Below, piece after piece: positions 5,942 to 12,490 of a stretch of DNA of 26,367 bases. The notes below the pieces were generated by a model. That model was given only the letters and a program-made list of their open reading frames with translations. It was not told where the DNA came from and did not search any database. Source of the stretch: an uncultured Ruminococcus sp. Its GTDB lineage: Bacteria; Bacillota; Clostridia; Oscillospirales; Ruminococcaceae. Where the stretch lies: assembly GCA_946183385.1 (NCBI GenBank), contig CAMHBN010000002.1, positions 1-26,367 of the forward strand. The letters run 5' to 3'. The stretch's first letter is position 1, and every line of letters begins with the position of its first letter. A program made the translations under genes and the position numbers.

Positions 5942-6241
5942 ATGAGCATAGTGATAGTTGGCGGCAATGACCGCATGGCAACTCGTTATCAGGATATCTG
6001 CAAATCGTTCAACCACAAGTCGAAGGTATTCACTCAAATGCCCGCCGACTTCGAGAGCAAGCTCGGTACTCCCGATCTTATGGTCGTTTTCACGGGGACC
6101 TGTTCTCATAAAATGCTGGGAGCTGTCAAGAAAAGCTCCGAGAAAAGGGGCGTGCCTGTGGAGCACGTTCACAGCTCCAGTGTAAGCGCGCTGAAGCAGC
6201 TTCTCACCGATATCAAAAGGAGAAAATATGTCCGAAGTTGA
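5942..6241 (+). CDS. DUF2325-family protein
   Basis: A 99-residue protein starting MSIVIVGGNDRMATRYQDIC, the typical DUF2325 opening, with VVFTGTCSHKMLGAVKK in the middle and a conserved-looking HSSSVSALKQLL near the end. The family is small, cytoplasmic, with a Rossmann-like fold suggested by VIVGGND. Its biochemical role is unknown, but it recurs beside feo genes. The start ATG 5942 follows AAAGGAGGAATT. The last 14 bases overlap the next gene, which implies coupled translation. Confidence 0.88.
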   Translation: MSIVIVGGNDRMATRYQDICKSFNHKSKVFTQMPADFESKLGTPDLMVVFTGTCSHKMLGAVKKSSEKRGVPVEHVHSSSVSALKQLLTDIKRRKYVRS

Positions 6242-6686
6242 ACGCAAAAGCATTGACGGCGTGCTTGCCTTCCACGGCGCTCCGACGCTGCTCGGAGTGA
6301 AGTGCGCGAACCTTATTTCGTTTGATATGTGCGAGGGTACAATGTCGGAATATCTGCACGAATTTGCGGATAAGCTCTCTGACTGCGGACTTACGGCAAT
6401 ACAGCTGTGCAAGTGCCGCAAGCGCACACTTGTATACATCTACAACGAGAAAATGCTGACTGCATGGCTCGGTATGCCGCAGGTGAAGCAATTCCTTTCG
6501 GAGTACGGCTATACCTGCGATATGAGCCCTGAACAAAAGCTCCGCAGGCTGAGCTGCCGTATGAGCTGCGGCAGCTTTCCGCACGAGATAGGGGCTTTTC
6601 TCGGCTATCCTGTTGAGGATATACGGGGATTTATCAGTAACAGCGGCAAAAACTGTCTGCTTTGCGGTTACTGGAAGGTCTATTAA
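6228..6686 (+). CDS. DUF3793-family protein
   Basis: A 152-residue protein of the DUF3793 family, recognised by FHGAPTLLGVKCANLIS, the CGLTAIQLCKCRKRTLVYIY stretch, LSEYGY, FPHEIGAFLGYPVEDIRGFI and the C-terminal NCLLCGYWKVY. It contains eight or more cysteines, several in short CxC or CxxC spacing, so metal or redox chemistry is possible. The family is often found next to feoB and flavodoxin genes, as here. Its ribosome site (AAAGGAGAAAAT) lies inside the overlapping DUF2325 gene. Its function has not been shown to my knowledge. Confidence 0.87.
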   Translation: MSEVERKSIDGVLAFHGAPTLLGVKCANLISFDMCEGTMSEYLHEFADKLSDCGLTAIQLCKCRKRTLVYIYNEKMLTAWLGMPQVKQFLSEYGYTCDMSPEQKLRRLSCRMSCGSFPHEIGAFLGYPVEDIRGFISNSGKNCLLCGYWKVY

Positions 6687-6802
6687 AACGCCGAAAAGGC
6701 ACGGCAGACATTTAAAACTTACGATCGTTGCAGGGATACCCTGTTCGATAGAATAAAATCAGGTCTGGACTTGTTTCAGGCTGTTTCCAAGGAGGAAAAT
6801 AT

Positions 6803-7207
6803 ATGAAAACAGCAGTAATTTATTGGAGCGGCACAGGCAACACCGAGGCTATGGCCAAGGCGGCTGCCGAGGCTGCAAACGCAGAGCTTTTCGCAGTATC
6901 GGAGTTCGGCGGAAACGTCGACGACTACGATGCGTTCGCATTCGGCTGCCCCGCAATGGGCGCTGAGGTGCTCGAAGAGGACGAGTTCGAGCCGTTCTTC
7001 ACGGATATCGAAGGCTCGCTCAGCGGCAAAAAGGTGCTTCTCTTCGGCTCTTACGGCTGGGGCGACGGCGAGTGGATGCGTAACTGGTACGACCGCACAA
7101 AGGCGGCAGGTGCGGAGCTCATCGGCGACGAGGGCTTTATCGTAAACGAGGCGGCTTCCGATGATGACCTTGCAAAGCTGAAAGAGCTTGCGGCGCAGCT
7201 TGCGTAA
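6803..7207 (+). CDS. Flavodoxin
   Basis: A 134-residue FMN-binding electron carrier that replaces ferredoxin when iron is short. The phosphate loop WSGTGNTEAM is at 8-17. The FMN ring loops are FGCPAMGAEVLEEDEFEPFF at about 48-67 (with the usual ME(x)LE-like acidic run) and FGSYGWGDGEWMRNWYDR at about 81-98. The length is usual for a short-chain flavodoxin. ATG 6803 follows AAGGAGG. It lies 116 bases after DUF3793; a weak promoter candidate (TTGCAG at 6728, AATAAA at 6752, spacer 18) is in the gap. Position beside feo fits an iron-limitation regulon, which is inference. Confidence 0.95.
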   Translation: MKTAVIYWSGTGNTEAMAKAAAEAANAELFAVSEFGGNVDDYDAFAFGCPAMGAEVLEEDEFEPFFTDIEGSLSGKKVLLFGSYGWGDGEWMRNWYDRTKAAGAELIGDEGFIVNEAASDDDLAKLKELAAQLA

Positions 7208-7216
7208 GGAGGAACT

Positions 7217-8287
7217 ATGAAAAAGACAATTTCACTTATAAGCGCAGCGGCGCTCGCTGCACTTACCACTGCTTCGCTGCCTGTCAGTGCGGCTGACGGC
7301 GATAAGGTCTACGGCACGATGAATATCCCTTATGCTGATTTCTATGCGGCTGAGATCGGAAGTGCTTATGAGGTTGACGCTGTTTCGTCTGCGACAACGA
7401 GCAAGTGGGCTATGAACGAGCCCGGCAAGCTCGTTGCGGGCACATACAACGACGGTAACGGAACTATCCTCGGCGTGACATTCCCTGTTGAGGTCGATTC
7501 CGCAGACGCTGACAAGCTCGAAAAGTACGGCTTTACAAAGCTCGACAGCAAGCCTGCCGCGTACAAGGAAGTCGCAGTTTCGGGCGATAAGCTGACAGTT
7601 TCAAAGCTCATCGACACAAACGGTGAGCAGAATGTCAGCGGCTCGGCAGAGGTATCCACTTCCACAAGATACGGCGATTATCAGCTCAACGTCAAGGGCT
7701 ATCCCGAGGAGACTGACCTCTACGGCGTTATCGTGAACACGAAGGAGGGCGACAGGTATGCTCTCCGTCACCTCGAGAACATCTGGCGTGCGGGACAGCT
7801 TTCGTGGTCGGCGGGTATCACGACCAAGGAAGGTCACGGCAATGAGCTGAAATTCGACAACTACAAGAGCTCGATGGGCAAGACTGTCACTTCCGTGACC
7901 TTTATTACCCTCGACGGCTACACCACCGTTGACATCGGTGAGAAATATCTTCCCGTCAAGTTTGCGGGCGAGGTCAAGGCAGAGGATTCGACCGCGGGAA
8001 CGGGCAAAACCGCTCTCACGCTTACAGGCTTCCCCGATGACTATAAGAAGAATATCTCAGTCGGCGAGGGCTTCACCGCAACAGATTCCGAGATAAGCTA
8101 CACGAACGCAAAGGCGGGCAAATACACTGTTACTATCACTGATCTGATGCACTTGCGGCTCACTTCGGTGAGCCGCTATTTTTTTGCCCGTATTGACTTG
8201 ATGAAATGGAAGGATTATGGTATAATGGATATAACGCAATCATTCACAGTACATGGTTTTTCCAGACGACAGGAGGTCAGAATATGA
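7217..8287 (+). CDS. Secreted Tp47-like protein, C-terminally truncated
   Basis: An exported protein with signal peptide (KK, then a hydrophobic stretch, cleavage likely after VSAA at about 23-26). The mature part starts YGTMNIPYADFYAAEIGSAY and has AVSSATTSKWAM, TSTRYGDYQLNVKGYPEETD and RYALRHLENIWRAGQLSWS. I recognise this as the family annotated in Clostridia as penicillin-binding Tp47 domain C-containing protein; its true role there is unknown. Similarity ends near residue 311 (AGKYTVTITD, about 8150). The last 45 codons read straight through an intrinsic terminator and promoter (8155-8226), so they are not original protein. The usual further domain and C-terminal region are missing. ATG 7217 follows AAGGAGG, nine bases after the flavodoxin stop, so the two genes form an operon. 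Confidence 0.75.
   Translation: MKKTISLISAAALAALTTASLPVSAADGDKVYGTMNIPYADFYAAEIGSAYEVDAVSSATTSKWAMNEPGKLVAGTYNDGNGTILGVTFPVEVDSADADKLEKYGFTKLDSKPAAYKEVAVSGDKLTVSKLIDTNGEQNVSGSAEVSTSTRYGDYQLNVKGYPEETDLYGVIVNTKEGDRYALRHLENIWRAGQLSWSAGITTKEGHGNELKFDNYKSSMGKTVTSVTFITLDGYTTVDIGEKYLPVKFAGEVKAEDSTAGTGKTALTLTGFPDDYKKNISVGEGFTATDSEISYTNAKAGKYTVTITDLMHLRLTSVSRYFFARIDLMKWKDYGIMDITQSFTVHGFSRRQEVRI
8155..8185 (+). terminator. Terminator inside the Tp47-like reading frame
   Basis: Perfect 9-base stem GCGGCTCAC-TTCG-GTGAGCCGC (8155-8176) followed by TA and seven T (8179-8185). It would end flavodoxin/Tp47-like transcription before the open frame's stop codon at 8287. Confidence 0.85.
8198..8226 (+). promoter_or_regulatory. 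Promoter for the small basic protein gene
   Basis: TTGATG (8198-8203), 17-base spacer, TATAAT (8221-8226) with TGG directly before (extended -10). It lies 13 bases after the terminator's T-run. Confidence 0.75.
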
Positions 8288-8502
8288 AACACTATGAAGT
8301 GGATACGGAATGCCAATATTATGTGGATAACGGAATCGTGTGGTTTTCGTGCAGAGGAAAGTCTGAGGTCGTTGCGAAATTTGACAGCGACATAAAAGCC
8401 GAAGCATATCTGACTAAGCTGGTCAGCAGAAAACCGGAATCGAAAAGGAAAACGAAGAAAACATCCGGTAAATATGAAAACAAAAGAAAACATCGTAAAT
8501 AA
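8284..8502 (+). CDS. Small basic-tailed protein of unknown function
   Basis: A 72-residue protein starting MKHYEVDTECQYYVDNGIVW, with an acidic to neutral N-terminal half and a very basic tail (RKPESKRKTKKTSGKYENKRKHRK). The tail suggests nucleic-acid or ribosome binding, or simply membrane association. I do not recognise the family. The start ATG 8284 has AGGAGGTCAGAAT before it. It is noticeably richer in A and T than the chromosomal genes around it, as is the cupin gene that follows. It has its own promoter (8198-8226) and a terminator after it (8535-8565), so it is an independent unit. Confidence 0.65.
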   Translation: MKHYEVDTECQYYVDNGIVWFSCRGKSEVVAKFDSDIKAEAYLTKLVSRKPESKRKTKKTSGKYENKRKHRK

Positions 8503-8534
8503 CCGACGCATGAAGTAGTATGATGCTTCCGGCT

Positions 8535-8565
8535 GCGGCTCACTTCGGTGAGCCGTTATTTTTTT
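8535..8565 (+). terminator. Terminator after the small basic protein gene
   Basis: Stem GCGGCTCAC-TTCG-GTGAGCCGT (closing pair G-U) followed by TA and seven T. Same hairpin as at 8155. Confidence 0.85.
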
Positions 8566-8577
8566 GCCCGTTTTGAC

Positions 8578-8606
8578 TTGATGAACTGGAAAGATTATGG
8601 TATAAT
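8578..8606 (+). promoter_or_regulatory. Promoter for the cupin gene
   Basis: TTGATG (8578-8583), 17 bases, TATAAT (8601-8606), TGG before it. Identical core to the promoter at 8198-8226. Confidence 0.75.
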
Positions 8607-8653
8607 GGAGTGGTACGAAAAAGAGCGAGATATGATTCTTCAGGAGGCGTTTT

Positions 8654-8992
8654 ATGAAAGACTTTCCGCTGTTTATGAAAAACCAATTGAACCATATTGA
8701 TAGTAGTCAGCAAAACACACCTGATATTGACGGATATTATTATGAAGGAAAAGATGGCAGTCAGATTTGCTTCTGGACTTATTATTCAGATAGAGAATCC
8801 AAAGAAAACATACATGAATTTGATGAATATGTGTTCTGTGTGTCAGGTGAATATGTAGAGATATTTAATGACGAAGAGCATATTCTTCATTCAGGCGATG
8901 AATTATTGATTCCGAAAGGTACTCCGCATCACGGTCGGGTTACTAAGGGAACGCGGACTATTCACGCCTTTGGAGGAAAGAGAATAATTTAA
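8654..8992 (+). CDS. Small cupin-domain protein
   Basis: A 112-residue single-domain cupin. The first cupin motif region reads HEFDEYVFCVSGEYVEIF (about 56-73) and the second reads HSGDELLIPKGTPHHGRVTKG (about 77-97), giving candidate metal ligands at His56, Glu60 and His92 or His93. Such small cupins bind metal ions and small molecules and have many roles, so the substrate cannot be told. ATG 8654 follows CAGGAGG. The gene is AT-rich compared with its neighbours and stands alone behind a copied promoter, which suggests recent arrival. Confidence 0.85.
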   Translation: MKDFPLFMKNQLNHIDSSQQNTPDIDGYYYEGKDGSQICFWTYYSDRESKENIHEFDEYVFCVSGEYVEIFNDEEHILHSGDELLIPKGTPHHGRVTKGTRTIHAFGGKRII

Positions 8993-9010
8993 ATTAACTG
9001 ATTTTATGTA

Positions 9011-9151
9011 TAGAAATCAGCTCGAAATCCTTAGTAGTAAAACACCCCGATTTCTACTACTATTTTACTACTAACGACGTCCGCAGTTTGCAAAATCTTG
9101 CCGCGTTTTGTAGTTTTCGCCCCATTCTGCCAAATTGGTAGTAGAAAAAAT
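9011..9151. repeat. Cluster of TAC/TAG inverted repeats
   Basis: TTAGTAGTAAAA (9031-9042) and TTTTACTACTAA (9063-9074) form a perfect 12-base inverted repeat with a 20-base loop. The loop holds GATTTCTACTAC (9049-9060), whose GATTTCTA pairs perfectly with TAGAAATC at 9011-9018 and whose TTTCTACTAC pairs with GTAGTAGAAA at about 9139-9148. The same bases can therefore form at least three competing stems. I see no gene in 8993-9211. The only clear signals are these repeats and the ribosome site AGAGG before ATG 9212. Confidence 0.7.
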
Positions 9152-9211
9152 ATGCCGCGATATACCGCGCAAAATACGGCAATACAGAGCAAATCAGAGA
9201 GGAAAAAACGT

Positions 9212-9271
9212 ATGATAAGAGTTATGTTCGTCTGCCACGGCAGCAGCTTCCGAAACTACGACGGATCCTGA
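9212..9271 (+). pseudogene. First ten codons of a low-molecular-weight phosphatase gene
   Basis: ATG 9212, preceded by AGAGGAAAAAACGT, reads MIRVMFVCHG. This is the usual start of low-molecular-weight tyrosine phosphatases (MIxVxFVCxGNICRSP), up to but not including the catalytic CxxxxxRS loop's arginine. After CACGGC (about 9240) similarity stops; the frame then reads SSFRNYDGS and ends at TGA 9269. The following sequence belongs, in another frame, to an FMN-binding-domain gene. No functional phosphatase can be made. Confidence 0.7.
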
Positions 9272-9641
9272 AAGTACGGAGGTCGTCACCGAAACAGTAA
9301 CCGAGACAACCGCGGATATTACCGAACCTGCAAGCACCGAGGCAATCACCGAAGCTCAGCCTGTCTACCGCTACAAAAACGGTACATTCGAGGGTACGGG
9401 CGAGGGCTATTCGGGTACCGTTCACGTTTCCATAACCATTGAAAATGACTATATCACGGCTTTTTCAGCCTATGCCGATGACGACGATCCCGACTATTTC
9501 AGCGACGCAATGCAGTATGTTATCCCTCAGATACAGCGCAGTCTGAGCACTGACGTTGATGCCTGCTCGGGAGCGACATACAGCTCCAAAGGTATTATTG
9601 AGGCGGCGAATAATGCTCTCGCAAGGGCTCTTTCCGAATAG
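9231..9641 (+). pseudogene. FMN-binding-domain protein missing its N-terminus
   Basis: The frame from 9231 to TAG 9639 reads a Thr/Glu-rich linker (ASETTTDPESTEVVTETVTE...) and then an FMN-binding domain, YKNGTFEGTGEGYSGTVHVS, ending in DVDACSGATYSSKGIIEAA. SGATYSS is the motif where FMN is attached through a phosphoester bond in NqrC/RnfG-like and related extracytoplasmic flavoproteins. The linker suggests the parent was a cell-surface lipoprotein. No start codon, signal peptide or lipobox exists in this frame; just upstream is the out-of-frame start of a phosphatase gene. It would be silent unless a frameshift restored the joining. Confidence 0.75.
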
Positions 9642-9650
9642 AATCGGAGG

Positions 9651-9789
9651 TACAATAAGGGCGTCGATGATGATCCGGTAAGAAGTGACATATATCGCAA
9701 GGATAATGAGATCCGTGATCTTTACAGTTTGAAGCAACGATGGTATGATCGGAGCGATCAAGGAGCGCTGGCTGATGCGGTACTAATGA
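9651..9789 (+). pseudogene. Fragment of an unrecognised gene
   Basis: Directly after the FMN-binding fragment, and in the same frame beyond its TAG, the sequence reads YNKGVDDDPVRSDIYRKDNE and continues IRDLYSLKQRWYDRSDQGAL, ADAVLMIAK. This charged, helix-like stretch looks like real protein, but it has no start codon of its own. It runs into the terminator of the opposing YfhO-like gene near 9790. I do not recognise the family. Confidence 0.4.
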
Positions 9790-9791
9790 TC

Positions 9792-9831
9792 GCAAAAACA
9801 AAACCCGCTTGGAAGTCTGTTCCGAGCGGGT
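9792..9831 (-). terminator. Terminator of the PIG-L/YfhO operon
   Basis: Minus strand: 12-pair stem ACCCGCTCGGAA-CAGAC-TTCCAAGCGGGT (9831-9803, one G-U pair) followed by TTTTGTTTTTG. It lies 68 bases beyond the YfhO-like stop codon. Confidence 0.85.
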
Positions 9832-9898
9832 CTCTTATATGTAAGTGCTGCAATCCGGATATACGGTATGGGACGCGGAATAAAAACTAACGCCCCGC

Positions 9899-12490
9899 TT
9901 AAAGTGAGGCGCGAACTTGCCCGCTGAGGCTCCCCGCTGCACCTTGTTTTTGCTTTTTCGGTTCCCAAAGGAGAATGATGACGAATAGCGCCAGTCCCGC
10001 AGCTGAGATGAGCTTGCCGAGCCCCAGAAGCGGTGCGGTGAAGCGTATCTCTACCTCGTGGCTGCCCGCAGTGGTGGGGAAGCCCAGAAATGCCGTGTCC
10101 GTCTTCACGGGCGCGACTTCCTCGCCGTCTATAAGTACCGTATAGCCCTCGTGCCATAGGAATGAGGTGTCCGCGAAGCCGTCTTTTTCCGCTGTGAGCG
10201 TGCCGTATATCACGTCTCCGCGCGTGCGCGACATATCGGGCTCGAATGCGGTCAGGGGGTCCGTCAGTCCGTCGAGGAATGACGGTTCGAGCGTGTATGC
10301 GGTCAGCTCCGAGAGCGTGAGCTCCGCGCCCGTCAGCTCAATTGTGAGTTCGTCTGCAAGGTCGGAGATGACGTACTCGAACTGCTCGTTGTTGTTGTGG
10401 TACTTCCATTCGGGGTTCGTGAGCGTGTTCTTTACGCCGTTTATCCGTATCCTGACGTCGCCGCCGCGCTCCCAGCTGAAGCTGCTGCGCGGCTTCGGGG
10501 CGGCGACGCGGAAGCGAATGAGCAGTATCTTCCCGCGCGTGCTCTCCGGCAGGCGGTACGTGTAGGACAGCGCTCCGCCGTCGGGGATTATCGTGCGTGT
10601 GCCGTCTGCAAGCTCGCTCTCGTAGCCGCCGCTGACGTTCTCGCAGGCGGAGAGGTCGAAGATGTCGCCGATGTCTGCCTGCGTCATTGTGGACGTGAAT
10701 TCGGCGTCGGGGAGCTCCGCGGGCACTATCTCATACTTCATCAGAGCCTCGATGTTCTGCGGATAATCGAGACTTTCGTACTGACGCAGGCTCATCGCGG
10801 GTGAGCCTGTCCATAGGAGCGGGAAGGCGTTTTTGTTCTCGTAGAGGCGATAGCCGTCGGGGGTCTGTTTTATCAGCTCCAAGCCGTAGAAATGGACGTC
10901 ATCGCGCGTGATGTAGTACCTGTTGCCCATGCGGCAGGTGAAGAGGATATTGCGTGAGCGGGTCGTCAGGGCGGAGTTGCGGTACTCGTTCTCGTTGTAC
11001 ATCTCCGCGAGGCAGAAACGGTTGTAGTCCTGCGAGTGGACGGACGAATAAATCGTGTCGGTGTAGTGGCTCGGCGCGCAGACCTTGTTCACGGTGAAAA
11101 GGCGGGTGGTGTCGATTGCCGTGCGGACGAGCTTCCCGTCCGAGACCTCATTGACGAGCTCCGCGACGGTCGGGGAGTTCACGTTGCGGAAGCTCTCGGC
11201 GGTTTGCAGCTTGTCGTACCTGTTTCCGCAGACGCAGGCTATCAGCGGGACTGCGAAAAACAGGGCGAAAAAGCCATTCCTGCGCGTTTTCAGCAGTAGG
11301 AGAGTGCCGAGGGCGAACATTGCCGCGTCGGTGAGGTAGGCGAGAATGAAGGGGCTGAACTTGCAGCAGACTGCCGATACAGCGGAGCTCGCTGCGAACA
11401 CGACGAAGGCTGCTTTCAGCCGCATTTCGGACTTGCCGAGGAGGGCTTCGAGGAGCTCCGCGGCGGGTATGAGCGCGAGCGGCAGGAAGGCGAACAGCAC
11501 CTTCGGGTCGGGGTAGAGTGTGCCGTTGAGGAGGTATATCATCGCGGGGCAGGTCGCCGTCAGCAGGACGAGAGTTGCGATGAAGCGGCTCCCGCGCCTG
11601 CCGCGGAAAAGGCTGTATATAGCCGCAAATACGCCGAATGCGGAAAGCCCCATCGTGTAGCCGAAGTAGGTGAGGCGGTCGTAGCGCACCGTCGGGAGAA
11701 GGTCGCAGAGAGTGACGGTCGCGTCGCCGCTTCTGCCGCCTGCGAGGACATAAGCAGTCGGGAGAAGCAGCACCGCCGACATCAGCACGCTGACGGTGAG
11801 AGCTCCCGCGAAGGGAAGGAAGCGCTTCGCCATTGCCTGAGGCTTCGCGTTGTCCTCGGAGAGTACGATGTATGCGCCGCAGCAGGCGAGTGCGGTCAGC
11901 GCCGAAAGTGCGAAGTAGTAGTTGCACATTATCATCAGGAACGCCGACAGTATCAGCGGGGCGCGCCTGCCGCGGCGGAAAAAGCTGTCCGCGCTGAGCA
12001 TGGAAATGAGCAGGAACGGCATATATCCCGTGAACATTATCTGGCGGTGGCTGTTGACGATAAGCGGTACCGAAAGTGCGAAAAACAGCGTTGTGCAGGC
12101 GGTCACGGCTGTGGTGAACCTGCGGCGGAAAAAGGCGTACAGAGCTCCCTCGGAGATGAGCACCGAGAGCACGCTCGTTGCCATGATATAGCTGCTCATC
12201 GGCATGAAGGGGAGCAGGTACGAGGGCAGTATCACGGGCGAGCAGAGCCCGTAGTAGGAGAGGGCGTAGATGTTCTCGCCGCCGCCGAGGTTCGGTGCGA
12301 ACGACGGGAAGAGCTCGTGCGTGGAGTAGAACAGCGTGCGGAAATACTCGGGAATGGCATAGTGCTGGGAAGCCCAGTCGTCCTGCGAGCCGTAGACCGT
12401 CCCGCCTGTGAGGCAGCTCGCCATTATCGCGAGGGTGAGCAGCATTATCCCGCCGAGTGCGAGAAAGTCGGACTTGCGGTATCTCTTCAC
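9899..12490 (-). CDS. YfhO-like multi-helix membrane protein
   Basis: An 863-residue integral membrane protein of the YfhO family (GT-C-like glycosyltransferase fold). In Gram-positive bacteria this family adds sugars to lipoteichoic acid or other surface polymers. About a dozen hydrophobic segments fill residues 10-430. The early loop has GSQDDWASQHYAIPEYFRTL and NLGGGENIYALSYYGL, corresponding to the acidic catalytic loop. The C-terminal half (about 440-830) is a large extracytoplasmic beta-rich region ending in a final helix near 840. The start chosen is GTG 12490, because it overlaps the upstream stop in GTGA and has GGAGG ten bases before; ATG 12511 is in frame but lies inside the upstream gene. 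It is translationally coupled to the PIG-L gene. No UndP-glucose synthase gene is in view. Confidence 0.85.
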   Translation of the reverse strand: MKRYRKSDFLALGGIMLLTLAIMASCLTGGTVYGSQDDWASQHYAIPEYFRTLFYSTHELFPSFAPNLGGGENIYALSYYGLCSPVILPSYLLPFMPMSSYIMATSVLSVLISEGALYAFFRRRFTTAVTACTTLFFALSVPLIVNSHRQIMFTGYMPFLLISMLSADSFFRRGRRAPLILSAFLMIMCNYYFALSALTALACCGAYIVLSEDNAKPQAMAKRFLPFAGALTVSVLMSAVLLLPTAYVLAGGRSGDATVTLCDLLPTVRYDRLTYFGYTMGLSAFGVFAAIYSLFRGRRGSRFIATLVLLTATCPAMIYLLNGTLYPDPKVLFAFLPLALIPAAELLEALLGKSEMRLKAAFVVFAASSAVSAVCCKFSPFILAYLTDAAMFALGTLLLLKTRRNGFFALFFAVPLIACVCGNRYDKLQTAESFRNVNSPTVAELVNEVSDGKLVRTAIDTTRLFTVNKVCAPSHYTDTIYSSVHSQDYNRFCLAEMYNENEYRNSALTTRSRNILFTCRMGNRYYITRDDVHFYGLELIKQTPDGYRLYENKNAFPLLWTGSPAMSLRQYESLDYPQNIEALMKYEIVPAELPDAEFTSTMTQADIGDIFDLSACENVSGGYESELADGTRTIIPDGGALSYTYRLPESTRGKILLIRFRVAAPKPRSSFSWERGGDVRIRINGVKNTLTNPEWKYHNNNEQFEYVISDLADELTIELTGAELTLSELTAYTLEPSFLDGLTDPLTAFEPDMSRTRGDVIYGTLTAEKDGFADTSFLWHEGYTVLIDGEEVAPVKTDTAFLGFPTTAGSHEVEIRFTAPLLGLGKLISAAGLALFVIILLWEPKKQKQGAAGSLSGQVRASL

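Larger units (their letters stand above)
8154..8229 (+). repeat. Terminator-promoter cassette, copy 1
   Basis: A 76-base segment matching 8534-8609 at 72 of 76 positions, in the same orientation, 380 bases apart. It holds a complete intrinsic terminator followed by a complete promoter. The differences lie at 8176, 8192, 8206 and 8212; none spoils the hairpin (one becomes a G-U pair) or the -10 element. Confidence 0.9.
8534..8609 (+). repeat. Terminator-promoter cassette, copy 2
   Basis: The second copy of the 76-base segment at 8154-8229. It ends the small basic-protein unit and starts the cupin unit. It is preceded by TGATGCTTCCGGC, partly resembling the TGATGCACT before copy 1, so the homology may start a little earlier than stated. 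Confidence 0.9.
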
